Below are positions 31,547 to 39,902 of a stretch of DNA of 64,000 bases, in pieces. The number at the start of each line of letters is the position of its first letter. Position 1 is the stretch's first letter. This DNA comes from a virus: positions 1-64,000 of IMG/VR virus record IMGVR_UViG_3300050821_000708. The stretch is one strand, 5' to 3'. Below the pieces are notes generated by a model that saw only the letters and a program-made list of their open reading frames with translations, was not told where the DNA came from and did no database searches. Both the position numbers and the translations under genes were made by a program.

Positions 31547-33017
31547 CATGCTGGATGGACCCACCAAGCAGGTTCCCGGGGGCATGAAGAAATCCGATCT
31601 CATTGACGAACTGGTCAACGAGTTCGACTACCCCCTCACTCACGCCAAGGCGCTGTCGTGGCCCCAACTGATCACGGCTGTGACCGAGGAGCGTGAACTG
31701 GCGATCCCTGCTCCCCCGGCCATCTTCCTCGGCATGCCTGACACGCTGGACTACGTGTTCGACGGCCACATGGGCGCGAGCCCGTCTGGCGCTGAGCGGT
31801 GGATGCGATGCACAAAATCTCTTGGACTATCTAGGGCGTTTCTGGAAACCCTGTCTCCGAACCAACTCGACGCGCTAGCGTCAGGCAGCCTAGTGTCCCG
31901 GCTCGGGACCACAGCGCACACCGCTGCCGCTGCTGGTGTGGATGTGGTGATGGGAAACCTGACCCAAGACGAGTACGACGCCACGCTGCTGGAACTGACC
32001 ATGCTGGAGGCAGACGGTGAGGCCTACGACGAGGAGATGGCCGAGCACGTCCAGCACTACGTGGATCTGGTCGCGGCCTACCACCAAGAGGGGCGCACGG
32101 TCCTGATCGAGGAGCGAGTCACCGCTGTCATCCCTCTGGTTGGCTCCATGGAGGGTGAGTACCACGAGATCGCAGGCTCTGGTGACACGATTGTTCTTCC
32201 GTCCGAGGACGAAGCGGAGATCGTCGTTGTGGACTACAAGCACGGCGAAGGCATCGACGTGGAAGTCGAGGAGAACCCTCAGGTGCGCATCTACGGACTC
32301 GGTGCTCTCGGCTTGCTGGCTGACGAGGAAGGCAACCTCACCGTCAACGTGGAGCGCGTTCGCTACTACATCGTCCAGCCGCGCTCGGGTGGCGTGAAGG
32401 AGTGGGTCGAGTCGGTCGAGGAACTGCTCACGTGGCGTGACGAGGTTCTGGCTCCGGCGTTGACGGAGGCGCTGACGGGTGAGGACGCCGTGTTCGCGCC
32501 CTACCCGGATGTCTGCCAGTGGTGCGTGGCCAAGGGTGCCTGTCCGGCACTGATCGAGAAGCGAGTGGCTGATGCTGCCGACCTGTTCGATGCCATCGTG
32601 GATGACGAGACGGACAACACGGAGTTGATCTCCGACAAGCGTCTGGGTGAACTGCTCGATCAGGCCATGGGTGTGGACAAGATCCTCAAGGATCTCAAGG
32701 ACGAGGCCCAGCGTCGCCTGTACCGGGGTCAGGACGTCCCGGGCTTCCATCTGGTCAACTACACCCCGCCACGCTCGTGGAACGCCGAGGCTGCCACAAG
32801 GCTGGCCAAGACCGAGAGCATGTGGAAGAAGCAGTTGGTCACTCCCACGCAGGCTCTGGCCCTGCTCAAGGGCCGTGACAAGGCTCTGGCAGCGGTGGAG
32901 AAGTTGATCGTCACCCCTGACAAGCGGCCCGTCATCGGAAAGGTGGACGACCGTCGCTCGGCTTGGGAAGGACGCGCCCCGGAGCAGATGTTCGACGCGC
33001 TGTCTGACGAGGACTGA
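31539..33017 (+). CDS. DUF2800 PD-(D/E)xK nuclease
   Basis: Seen: 492 aa. PSGAERWMRCTKSLGLSRAF near residue 80, GTTAHTAAAAGV, GSGDTIVLPSEDEAEIVVVD followed by YKHGEG (Asp and Lys of the catalytic core), QVRIYGLGAL, and a C-terminal Cys group (CQWCVAKGACP) that may hold iron-sulphur as in Cas4/RecB-type enzymes. Matches phage DUF2800. Likely a recombination exonuclease acting with the SSB and polymerase. Site 21 encodes FLET. Confidence 0.88.
   Translation: MTDMLDGPTKQVPGGMKKSDLIDELVNEFDYPLTHAKALSWPQLITAVTEERELAIPAPPAIFLGMPDTLDYVFDGHMGASPSGAERWMRCTKSLGLSRAFLETLSPNQLDALASGSLVSRLGTTAHTAAAAGVDVVMGNLTQDEYDATLLELTMLEADGEAYDEEMAEHVQHYVDLVAAYHQEGRTVLIEERVTAVIPLVGSMEGEYHEIAGSGDTIVLPSEDEAEIVVVDYKHGEGIDVEVEENPQVRIYGLGALGLLADEEGNLTVNVERVRYYIVQPRSGGVKEWVESVEELLTWRDEVLAPALTEALTGEDAVFAPYPDVCQWCVAKGACPALIEKRVADAADLFDAIVDDETDNTELISDKRLGELLDQAMGVDKILKDLKDEAQRRLYRGQDVPGFHLVNYTPPRSWNAEAATRLAKTESMWKKQLVTPTQALALLKGRDKALAAVEKLIVTPDKRPVIGKVDDRRSAWEGRAPEQMFDALSDED
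31838..31849 (+). repeat. GTTTC-N2-GAAAC site 21
   Basis: GTTTCTGGAAAC; encodes FLET in the DUF2800 nuclease. Confidence 0.9.
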
Positions 33018-33019
33018 TC

Positions 33020-33181
33020 ATGGCTGTGGATTACGAGGAACTGGCCAAGGGCATCGAGCAGTTGCGCGAGACCCTGAACGCCATGGTGATGGCTCTGGTG
33101 GCTGACGGCTTCACCGACCGTGAAGCACGTGCGATGGTCGCACACATCATGTGCCGGACTGATGAAGATGAGGTGACCTGA
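33020..33181 (+). CDS. 53-aa helical protein
   Basis: Seen: ATG at 33020. MAVDYEELAKGIEQLRETLN and a helix containing TGCGA element l (RAMVAH). Ends in a TGATG junction. Possibly an accessory of the nuclease before it. Confidence 0.7.
   Translation: MAVDYEELAKGIEQLRETLNAMVMALVADGFTDREARAMVAHIMCRTDEDEVT
33130..33142 (+). repeat. TGCGA hairpin element l (intragenic)
   Basis: TGCGATGGTCGCA inside the 53-aa gene, the rightmost member of the family. Confidence 0.65.
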
Positions 33182-33909
33182 TGCCTCAGTACACCTGTCG
33201 AACGTGTGGTTTGGGCAACAATCAGGAGGCGACGCTACAGGCTCACTGTCGAACGACTGGACACCCGGAATACATCGCTGACAAGTTCGATGTCAGACCG
33301 AACGTCAGTGGCGCTCCTTTGTTGTGTGGGGACTGTGGACAATCGTTCTTCTCACGGAGTTTGTTGGACAGCCACCGCAGATTGACTCACAACGGCCCTA
33401 TTCGAGAGCGCGTCAGTTTCGTCTGTCGAACGTGTGCCGCGAAGTTCTCCCCCGAGGGAAAAGCAGCGTCGATGGCGCACCAAGATCGCACTGGTCACGA
33501 CATGGAAGGTTTCTCACTGACAGGTGTATGGCCTTACCCGGGTGTCGATCCCACGTTCAACCCCGAGACAACCCGTCCACCTTTTGGGGCGCTGATCGAG
33601 ACGGGGGTATCCTGTGCAACCTTCCAGAAGCAGGTTTCTGGAAACTTGTTCGGCTGGACGATGCAGAATGGGCTAATGATCCTTGCGGGTAGCGTCGAGG
33701 CTATCGCTCTGAATCGTTTGTGGGCCAAGCAGGGGTACAACTACATTCCTGTGGCCGAAAAAGAGCCTGTTGTCACCAGCCCGGTGATCTTCGGAGCGTC
33801 TCCACCAGTTGGAGGGGTCAATCCGGGAGATGTATACATCGACAAAGGCATCGTCCACGAGTGGGACGGCAGTAAGTGGAATGAGATAGGAGAGGTGAAA
33901 CCCGTATGA
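33181..33909 (+). CDS. triple C2H2 zinc-finger protein
   Basis: Seen: 242 aa. Three fingers in the first 110 residues: C-x2-C...H-x5-H starting at YTCRTCGLG, LLCGDCGQSFFSRSLLDSHR and FVCRTCAAKF. The rest is beta-rich with VSGN (site 22) and a DGSKWNEIG-type small domain near the end. Known: tandem C2H2 fingers are rare in phages. May bind DNA or RNA and regulate early expression. A structural use of the C-terminal part is also possible. Confidence 0.82.
   Translation: MPQYTCRTCGLGNNQEATLQAHCRTTGHPEYIADKFDVRPNVSGAPLLCGDCGQSFFSRSLLDSHRRLTHNGPIRERVSFVCRTCAAKFSPEGKAASMAHQDRTGHDMEGFSLTGVWPYPGVDPTFNPETTRPPFGALIETGVSCATFQKQVSGNLFGWTMQNGLMILAGSVEAIALNRLWAKQGYNYIPVAEKEPVVTSPVIFGASPPVGGVNPGDVYIDKGIVHEWDGSKWNEIGEVKPV
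33634..33645 (+). repeat. GTTTC-N2-GAAAC site 22
   Basis: GTTTCTGGAAAC; encodes VSGN just after the zinc-finger half of the C2H2 protein. Confidence 0.9.
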
Positions 33910-34184
33910 AGGCTTACAGTTACCGAAGCGGGAAAGAGTACGAATCGTGGGAAGACCTCGTGGCTGATCCCGAGTTGGCCAACGGCTGGGTCGTCCTCGT
34001 CCTGCTCCGCAAGCGCAAGGACGACTACACCTACGCCCGGTGCTACGGCCCGTGGCCGACGAAGAAGCAGGCTCACAACAAGGCGCAGACGATCCGGAAG
34101 AAGTTCAAGAAGGACATTGAGGAGCACCCGGGTATTGAACTGCTCGGCTTCCGAATTGAACCAGCGTGGACGGGGGTCGAGTGA
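33906..34184 (+). CDS. 92-aa basic protein, unknown
   Basis: Seen: ATGA overlap. Lys/Arg-rich (KKQAHNKAQTIRKKFKKDIE), likely nucleic-acid contact. Ends in TGATG. Confidence 0.72.
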   Translation: MKAYSYRSGKEYESWEDLVADPELANGWVVLVLLRKRKDDYTYARCYGPWPTKKQAHNKAQTIRKKFKKDIEEHPGIELLGFRIEPAWTGVE

Positions 34185-34480
34185 TGCGAGCCCCGATGAT
34201 GACCGGCCACTGTGCCTTCCACTCCACCGGCAGTCACGAGCGGTGTGAGCGTATGGGCGCTGGCCAGCGAGCCAACCCGAGCAAGGAGTTCACCCCGTGC
34301 CCGTGTCCTCAGCACTTCGATCAGACTCAGGTCTATGAGTGTAGTGAGTGTGGTGGGGATCTGGTCCTGACGGACTGGCCCAACGATGATCCCGAGGACG
34401 TGGATGAGGACGGTGAGCCGTACCCCGTGTATTCCCACATTGATCACAGTGGCCGCGCTCTAGGTCAAGTGTGTTTCTAA
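34184..34480 (+). CDS. Cys-rich protein with zinc ribbon
   Basis: Seen: 98 aa, ATG at 34184. HCAFHSTGSHERC, CPCPQHF and CSECGGDLVL supply several metal ligands; acidic middle. TAATG overlap downstream. Unknown role. Confidence 0.72.
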   Translation: MRAPMMTGHCAFHSTGSHERCERMGAGQRANPSKEFTPCPCPQHFDQTQVYECSECGGDLVLTDWPNDDPEDVDEDGEPYPVYSHIDHSGRALGQVCF

Positions 34481-34767
34481 TGAGAAAGCCTGTGGTTGTC
34501 AACGCCGAAGACCTCCCTGATACCGGAGTGGAATGGGACTCCTTTGAGTGGTCGTGGGAGAACCAACCAAAAACCGTCAGTGCTCCCTGCGCTCAACTCT
34601 GTCCGAAGTGCGGTCGCTTCTCCTCAGTCATCGGAGAAGGAGGCGGGGGAGAGTTCAGACGACCGTGGTATGTCGTCACTGACTGCCGTTGGTGCGGCGT
34701 CTGGAAGCGAGTCAGTTACTGGAATGAACTCGTTGGAGATGTGCTGGTTTGGGTAGCGGAACTGTGA
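34480..34767 (+). CDS. zinc-ribbon protein
   Basis: Seen: 95 aa from ATG at 34480. CPKCGRFSSVIG and CRWCGVWKRVSYW form a two-knuckle ribbon typical of phage small proteins. Trp-rich. Confidence 0.72.
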   Translation: MRKPVVVNAEDLPDTGVEWDSFEWSWENQPKTVSAPCAQLCPKCGRFSSVIGEGGGGEFRRPWYVVTDCRWCGVWKRVSYWNELVGDVLVWVAEL

Positions 34768-34768
34768 C

Positions 34769-34993
34769 ATGCGCCGTGATAGGTTCGGTCGCCGGATAGG
34801 CCGTAACTGGTGGCGCGAGTACAACGTCGAAGCCCTCCGATGCGCTGACCACGCATGGTGGCTGGAACGCGAAGCAGTAGCCGTAGGCTACGAGACAGAG
34901 CAGCGTGAGTTTCTGGAAACCCATCCACGGCCCACGTTCAAGCAATTCCTACTGGCCAACAAAGGGCTAGGAAGGAGAGATCCCGATGTGTGA
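34769..34993 (+). CDS. 74-aa basic protein, unknown
   Basis: Seen: ATG at 34769. MRRDRFGRRIGRNWWREYN; FLET (site 23) near residue 48, in EFLETHPRPTFKQFL. Very basic; possible DNA binding. Confidence 0.7.
   Translation: MRRDRFGRRIGRNWWREYNVEALRCADHAWWLEREAVAVGYETEQREFLETHPRPTFKQFLLANKGLGRRDPDV
34909..34920 (+). repeat. GTTTC-N2-GAAAC site 23
   Basis: GTTTCTGGAAAC; encodes FLET in a basic 74-aa protein. Confidence 0.9.
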
Positions 34994-35150
34994 CATGTGT
35001 AATCAGGTCTGCGCGGCTTGTGGAAACGCACCCGCTGTCGGTGCTATTCGCATGTCTCGTGGCACCGTGTACTTTTGCCTGCGTCACAGCATCGCCGCTC
35101 AACAGATGGATCAAGATCAGATGCGTCTGAGCACGTCAGAGCACTCATAA
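34986..35150 (+). CDS. 54-aa zinc-binding protein
   Basis: Seen: ATG at 34986, after AAGGAGAGATCC. MCDMCNQVCAACGNAP: four Cys in the first 12 residues, then CLRH. Last gene before a new promoter. Confidence 0.7.
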   Translation: MCDMCNQVCAACGNAPAVGAIRMSRGTVYFCLRHSIAAQQMDQDQMRLSTSEHS

Positions 35151-35152
35151 TG

Positions 35153-35161
35153 TGGTACGAT
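35153..35161 (+). promoter_or_regulatory. extended -10 promoter for SSB
   Basis: TGG-TACGAT (-10 at 35156-35161), 67 nt upstream of the SSB start and starting 3 nt after the previous stop. Confidence 0.55.
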
Positions 35162-35227
35162 ATGAGTGCAACACCTCAATAACAAATCCTGTCGGAGTTC
35201 CGACACCTCAAAGAAATGAGACATCTC

Positions 35228-36025
35228 ATGGCTGGCAACACCAAGCCCCGCGTCACGGTCGACGTGACCACGGGCATCGGCACCTTGTCGTTCCCGCACC
35301 TGTTCACGAGCACCGCCTCGAAGAACGACAAGGGCGAGACGACCTACGACCTGCAACTGATCATCCCCAAGACTCAGAAGGAAGACCTTCGCGCCCTCAT
35401 GGTCGCGATCAAGAAGGTCGGTGAGGCCCAGTGGGGTGACAAGTGGAAGCAGGTCCGTCACCCGCTCCGCGATGGTGACAAGGAAGCCGACGACCTCACT
35501 GAGGACGGAAGTACCAAGGGTGAGAAATACCCCGAGCGTCTGGGCTGCTTCTTCCTGAACGCTCGGAGCAACCGCCCGGTCGGCGTCTACGACCGCACGC
35601 GTACTCCGATCACCAACCCCGAGGATGTCTACGGTGGCTGCAAGGCGAAGGTCAACGTGACCTTCTACCCGTACAGCAGCAACGGCAACCACGGCATCGG
35701 CGTCGGTCTGAACGGTGTTCAGAAGGTCGCTGACGGTGAGTCGTTCGGTGGTGGCCGTCCGTCCGTGGAGGCGATGTTCGATGAGTTGGACGACGAGGAC
35801 ATCAACCTCGACGCCGACGACTTCGATCTGGAGGACGAGGAGCCGGAGGAGACCCCGAAGGCCCGACGCGCCCCCGCGAAGAAGGCTGCGGCAGCACCGG
35901 CCAAGAAGGCAGCGGCTCGCCCCGCCGCCAAGAAGGTCGCTGCGAAGAAGGTCGTGGAGGCCGAGGTTGAGGACGACGAGGACGATCTGTATGACGACCT
36001 CGATGATCTGGACGACCTCGACTGA
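35228..36025 (+). CDS. DUF2815-like single-stranded DNA-binding protein
   Basis: Seen: 265 aa; ATG at 35228 (MAGNTKPRVTVDV) preferred over one 12 nt earlier by family start pattern. OB-fold-type pattern: LSFPHLFTS, TYDLQLIIPK, KAKVNVTFYPY and GIGVGLNGVQKV. A basic Lys/Ala tail (about 210-245) precedes a strongly acidic end (DDLYDDLDDLDDLD), like the acidic tips of SSBs that recruit replication proteins. Own promoter and terminator imply high expression. Works with the polymerase and helicase downstream. Confidence 0.85.
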   Translation: MAGNTKPRVTVDVTTGIGTLSFPHLFTSTASKNDKGETTYDLQLIIPKTQKEDLRALMVAIKKVGEAQWGDKWKQVRHPLRDGDKEADDLTEDGSTKGEKYPERLGCFFLNARSNRPVGVYDRTRTPITNPEDVYGGCKAKVNVTFYPYSSNGNHGIGVGLNGVQKVADGESFGGGRPSVEAMFDELDDEDINLDADDFDLEDEEPEETPKARRAPAKKAAAAPAKKAAARPAAKKVAAKKVVEAEVEDDEDDLYDDLDDLDDLD

Positions 36026-36031
36026 TTGACG

Positions 36032-36083
36032 CTCTACCCGGTGTGCTGTGGGCGCTTCGACCCCGCCCCCACACCGGGTAGAG
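36032..36083 (+). terminator. strong GC-rich terminator after SSB
   Basis: A 14-bp perfect stem (36032-36045 with 36070-36083) contains an inner GGGCG/CGCCC stem. It follows the SSB stop by 6 nt and divides the early arm. T run short. Confidence 0.75.
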
Positions 36084-36188
36084 TCCGACATCTGAGCACC
36101 GGCTGACGAGGATCTTCCTAGGTGATCCGATCCACACCAAGCAAAGCGTCTGGGTGGTCCAAGGATCTAGAGTCGGTGTTCAGATAAA

Positions 36189-36200
36189 GTTTCCAGAAAC
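36189..36200 (+). repeat. GTTTC-N2-GAAAC site 24
   Basis: GTTTCCAGAAAC directly abutting the leader TCCAACAGATAGG and 22 nt before the next start; a -10-like AGATAAAG overlaps its left edge. Confidence 0.9.
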
Positions 36201-36222
36201 TTCCAACAGATAGGTAAGACCA

Positions 36223-36615
36223 ATGATGCACGACATCTCGATCAACGAAATCCACACCTTCACCCTCTCCGTCGTCGTGACGTTTGAGCCGCCCATTGAG
36301 GCAACCGTCAAGCACGGCTGGGGTGACCGGAGTCAAGTTCGTCGGCAGCGAATCACATCCGCCACATATCGCTTTGCATACAACGCGAAGCAGTCGATGG
36401 AGGAAAACTTCGCAAGTGCCCACGCCTTGTCTCATACCCTGCTGGCTCACAACGTCCGGAAGGATGGAAGCGCCGGAGCCTCAAAGGTCAAGTGGAGCGT
36501 CGGAGATCCTGACGAGGAAGGTCAGAAGCGACTGGCTGCCACCAAGGAGTCGGTACGTGAAGCGTTCGTTGAAGCGATCACCAAGATCCTCGACACGAAG
36601 GGTATCGAGCGATGA
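36223..36615 (+). CDS. 130-aa protein heading the replication operon
   Basis: Seen: ATGATG at 36223 behind CAGATAGGTAAG. Beta strands (FTLSVVVTFEPP), then a helical C-terminus. No motif. Being first after the terminator and directly behind site 24, it may be tightly regulated. Confidence 0.75.
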   Translation: MMHDISINEIHTFTLSVVVTFEPPIEATVKHGWGDRSQVRRQRITSATYRFAYNAKQSMEENFASAHALSHTLLAHNVRKDGSAGASKVKWSVGDPDEEGQKRLAATKESVREAFVEAITKILDTKGIER

Positions 36616-36848
36616 GCGATCTTCTTGAAGACACCAAGCAGGACGAACTGCTGGAGACCACCAACAACGGCGACCACGACAAGTTCGCTCACTACGTGCT
36701 GGACGAGAACCTCACCAATGCGCTGATCTCGGGAGAGCCCGTCATCGCCCTGTGCGGCAAGGTATGGACGCCCGCGAAGTTCGGTGACGCCGCGCGCGAC
36801 ACGGTGTGCCCCGAGTGCAAGGAGATCTTCGATGCCCTCCCCGAGTGA
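36612..36848 (+). CDS. DUF3039 protein
   Basis: Seen: 78 aa, ATGA overlap. DKFAHYV, ALCGKVWTP and CPECKEIFDAL match the DUF3039 pattern (one Cys plus Cys-x2-Cys, likely zinc). Known: DUF3039 is conserved in actinobacteria, where it is small and uncharacterised. Suggests exchange with an actinobacterial host. Confidence 0.85.
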   Translation: MSDLLEDTKQDELLETTNNGDHDKFAHYVLDENLTNALISGEPVIALCGKVWTPAKFGDAARDTVCPECKEIFDALPE

Positions 36849-37059
36849 GATCGAGCGGGTCATGGAGCAAGCGGCGTACGACTTCACGACTGAGTACGTT
36901 ACGCAACTGGCTCAGGAACTGTGCGACACGTGGTACTTGACCGTCGATCCGAAGCGACCCATGAGGGACGCGTGGAACAAGATCAGCCTCAGGACGCAAC
37001 AGCACTGGAAGGCTCAGGCGCTGATGCTCATGGAGCGCGGGTGGAGGAAGAACATCTGA
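36832..37059 (+). CDS. 75-aa helical protein
   Basis: Seen: ATG at 36832 after AAGGAGATCTTC inside the DUF3039 gene. Helical, Trp/Arg-rich end (HWKAQALMLMERGWRKN). Unknown. Confidence 0.7.
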   Translation: MPSPSEIERVMEQAAYDFTTEYVTQLAQELCDTWYLTVDPKRPMRDAWNKISLRTQQHWKAQALMLMERGWRKNI

Positions 37060-37292
37060 TGACTGACGGACATAAGCATCGCGAAATCAAGGTCAAGAGA
37101 ATCCGCGTCGTTCACGGCCTGCGTCGTCCGATCCCCTTCACGCACACATTCAACGTGGATCGAGTAGACCGGAGTAAGTACCCTTACTCGACCTGTCCTC
37201 GTTGGGTGCTCTTCTCTGAGGAGTGCTTCTACCTGACATGGCTGGGGTTTCTGCACCGCTGGACAGGGCTCGCGCTTCGATGGGATGACTGA
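37059..37292 (+). CDS. 77-aa basic protein
   Basis: Seen: TGATG junctions on both sides. MTDGHKHREIKVKRIRVVHG and an aromatic C-terminus. Unknown; immediately upstream of the polymerase. Confidence 0.7.
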   Translation: MTDGHKHREIKVKRIRVVHGLRRPIPFTHTFNVDRVDRSKYPYSTCPRWVLFSEECFYLTWLGFLHRWTGLALRWDD

Positions 37293-39451
37293 TGGCGAAC
37301 CGGGTGGTCACGAAACTAGTCGGCATCCGTATCGACGTGGAGAGTCGTAGCGCTGCTGACCTGAGCAAGCGCGGTGTCTACGTCTACGCCGAAGATCCCG
37401 ACTTCGATCTGCTGGTCGTCCGGTACGCCCCCATTCGCGAGTACCCGGGCGGGGCTCGGAAACTGGGGCAGATCCAAGCCCTCAACATGCACCGCCCCAA
37501 CCCTGACTTCGCCAAGATCCTCACCGATCCCACCTACGAGAAGCACGCTTACAACGCGGCGTTTGAGCGGATCACCTTGTCGCGCTGGCTGAGCATGCCG
37601 CTCGGCACCTACATCGATCCGGAGAACTGGCACTGCTCGGCTGTCCGTGCCAACGTCAACGGTGTCTTCGGAACCCTCGATGAAGTGGCCAAGGCCCTGC
37701 GCTCACCGGCTAGCAAGGACGCCGAGGGCAAGCGACTGATCAAGATGTTCTCGGTGTCTATGTCGGTACGTGATCAGAAGGCAGCAGACAAGACGTGTGG
37801 GTGTCAGCGATTCCACGATCCCATCAAGCACCCTGAGGACTTTCAGAAGTACGGCGATTACTGCTCCCAAGACGTGGTGACCGAGGCCATGGTCGCTGCT
37901 CTGCTGCCTGACATCCCCGAGGAGGTGCAGCGTGAGTACGAGGCCGACCAGCGAATCAACGACCGGGGCTTCCGGCACTTCAAGGGGCTCAGCGTGGCTG
38001 CCGTGCAGCAGGTCGAGAAGGAGCGCGACCGGCTAATGGGTGAGTTGAAGCAACTGACTGGTGTGGCCAACCCCAACTCCGGCCCGCAGATGAAGAACTG
38101 GCTGGAGGAGCAGGACTACCCAATGACCTCGCTCGACAAGGAGCACCGGGAACTGGCGCTATCCGACCCGTTCATCCCCGACGATGTGGCCCAAGCCCTG
38201 ACCCTCAAGGGCGAGGCCTCGCTGTCCTCGGTCTCCAAGCACACAGCGGCGCTGAACACTCGGTGCGCGGATGGCCGGATCAGGGGCTCACTCCAGTTCT
38301 ACGGGGCACACACGGGCCGGGAGGCTGGCCGGGGCATCCAACCTCAGAACCTCCCCCGATACGAGGCCAGCGGGGCCGACAGGACGCGGCTGGTTCGTGG
38401 TCTGGCTGGCTCAGACGCTCCACTCATTGCCAAAGGCACCGTGCGGTCTAGTATCGTCCCGGCTCCGGGGCATGTGTTCGTGGTGATGGACTACAACGCC
38501 ATCGAGGCTCGGTGTCTGGGCTGGCTGGCTGGCGAGCAGTGGGTCAACGACGAGTTCGACATCTCCAAGGGTGGGCAGGGTGCGATCTACGAGGCGACCG
38601 CTGCCACCATGTTCGGCGTCAACAAGGACTTGATGATCGCCGCGCTCAAGGACTGCAAGAAATGTGGCAGATGTCGAGACTGTGAGATCCGAGGACGCGG
38701 CAAGGTGTCGAACCTCGCGCTCGGCTATCAAGGAGGTGCAGGCGCGCTGGTGAAGATGGGCGCTGAGGAGACAGGCATCGACATCGGCAACTACAAGACG
38801 CTCCAGCGTGACTGGGTGGCCGCTGGCAGCCCGGGCAAGTTCCATGAATGGAACCCGGACCTGCACCACTACCCTGAGTTGATCCGCCTCCGTGATCTGT
38901 ACCGTGATGCTTCCCCTATGACGGTACGTTTCTGGAAACTCTGCGCCAAGTCATGGGACATCGCCGCCCTGACGGGCAACGGGGCTCGATTCGGGCCAAA
39001 CCTGTCGGTGTCGATCATCCGAGACGGCAAGCACAATCGGATGGTCCTCCCGAGTGGTCGGTCCATCTGGTATCGGTTCGCTCAGGCTCAGGTGGTCAAC
39101 GACAGGTACGGGCGAGAGCGGGTGGACCGACGCGTCTTCACCGGCAAGGCTGGTGGTGTCGGCCACACCCGTATCGACACTCACGGTGGGAAGTTGACCG
39201 AGAACGTCACGCAGGCTGTGGCTCGCGATGTGCTGTTCGACCTGATCATGCGGGTGGAAGCGATGACGGCTCAGGGCTGGCCGGGAAAGATCGTCCTGCA
39301 CGTCCACGACGAGATTGTGGTCGAGGTCGAGAAGCGGTACGCAGATCAGGTCAAGGCGGACATCGAAGGCCTGATGTCGGTGGCTCCGGCGTGGGCTCCG
39401 GGGCTGGCTGTCAAGGGCGCTGGTGGAATTCTAGAAAGGTATGGCAAGTGA
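37292..39451 (+). CDS. family A DNA polymerase
   Basis: Seen: 719 aa. N-terminal 3'-5' exonuclease-like start (IDVESRS near residue 10, later acidic residues around YCSQD). Motif A VVMDYNAIEARCLGW (about 395), motif B RGRGKVSNLALGYQGG (about 470), motif C LHVHDEIVVEV (about 670). Replicative phage polymerase. Oddities: a Cys cluster (CKKCGRCRDC) just before motif B, perhaps metal-binding, and site 25 encoding FWK. Expected to work with the primase-polymerase, helicase and SSB. Confidence 0.94.
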   Translation: MANRVVTKLVGIRIDVESRSAADLSKRGVYVYAEDPDFDLLVVRYAPIREYPGGARKLGQIQALNMHRPNPDFAKILTDPTYEKHAYNAAFERITLSRWLSMPLGTYIDPENWHCSAVRANVNGVFGTLDEVAKALRSPASKDAEGKRLIKMFSVSMSVRDQKAADKTCGCQRFHDPIKHPEDFQKYGDYCSQDVVTEAMVAALLPDIPEEVQREYEADQRINDRGFRHFKGLSVAAVQQVEKERDRLMGELKQLTGVANPNSGPQMKNWLEEQDYPMTSLDKEHRELALSDPFIPDDVAQALTLKGEASLSSVSKHTAALNTRCADGRIRGSLQFYGAHTGREAGRGIQPQNLPRYEASGADRTRLVRGLAGSDAPLIAKGTVRSSIVPAPGHVFVVMDYNAIEARCLGWLAGEQWVNDEFDISKGGQGAIYEATAATMFGVNKDLMIAALKDCKKCGRCRDCEIRGRGKVSNLALGYQGGAGALVKMGAEETGIDIGNYKTLQRDWVAAGSPGKFHEWNPDLHHYPELIRLRDLYRDASPMTVRFWKLCAKSWDIAALTGNGARFGPNLSVSIIRDGKHNRMVLPSGRSIWYRFAQAQVVNDRYGRERVDRRVFTGKAGGVGHTRIDTHGGKLTENVTQAVARDVLFDLIMRVEAMTAQGWPGKIVLHVHDEIVVEVEKRYADQVKADIEGLMSVAPAWAPGLAVKGAGGILERYGK
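38928..38939 (+). repeat. GTTTC-N2-GAAAC site 25
   Basis: GTTTCTGGAAAC; encodes RFWKL in the DNA polymerase, the only copy read in the FWK frame. Confidence 0.9.
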
Positions 39452-39705
39452 TGGATGATCGTCAGTACATGGGCAAGTTGAACGCTGAGAATCAGGTTCT
39501 TCGCAAGCGAATCGAGACGCTTGAAACCGAACTCGCGCGTCAACTCAAGGGAGCCAACATTCGACTCGACAACGAGGTCAAGCGAGCGATTGGCTTGACG
39601 TGGGGTCAGGCTCAGCAAGCGTTCCATGACGCGAACGTGGATCAGTTGCACGGTGGACAGATCGCCTGTCTATGCACATGGCCAACGCGGAGGGAGACAT
39701 TGTGA
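39451..39705 (+). CDS. 84-aa coiled-coil protein
   Basis: Seen: TGATG junction with the polymerase. LNAENQVLRKRIETLETELA is a leucine-zipper-like coiled coil, and the C-terminus holds CLCTW. Possibly an adaptor for the replisome. Confidence 0.7.
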   Translation: MDDRQYMGKLNAENQVLRKRIETLETELARQLKGANIRLDNEVKRAIGLTWGQAQQAFHDANVDQLHGGQIACLCTWPTRRETL

Positions 39706-39902
39706 AGATTGATCGCATCGAGTTGTTGCGGCGAGGGCACACCCAGTGGGGCCACGGAGGACGGCACCACGGAAACGGCTCTCCTGAGTGTCCTCGTGAA
39801 CTGCACCATCACTGCGATGACTTGTGCGAGTATCCGACGATCCACGAGTGCGCCGAAGCCGGAGTAGAAGTACCAGAAGGGGGCTGGCGTTCTCGTGCCT
39901 AA
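39702..39902 (+). CDS. 66-aa His/Cys-rich protein
   Basis: Seen: GTG at 39702 (GGAGGGAG upstream). RRGHTQWGHGGRHHGNG and CPRELHHHCDDLCEYP: metal-binding candidate. Overlaps the helicase start. Confidence 0.68.
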   Translation: MKIDRIELLRRGHTQWGHGGRHHGNGSPECPRELHHHCDDLCEYPTIHECAEAGVEVPEGGWRSRA

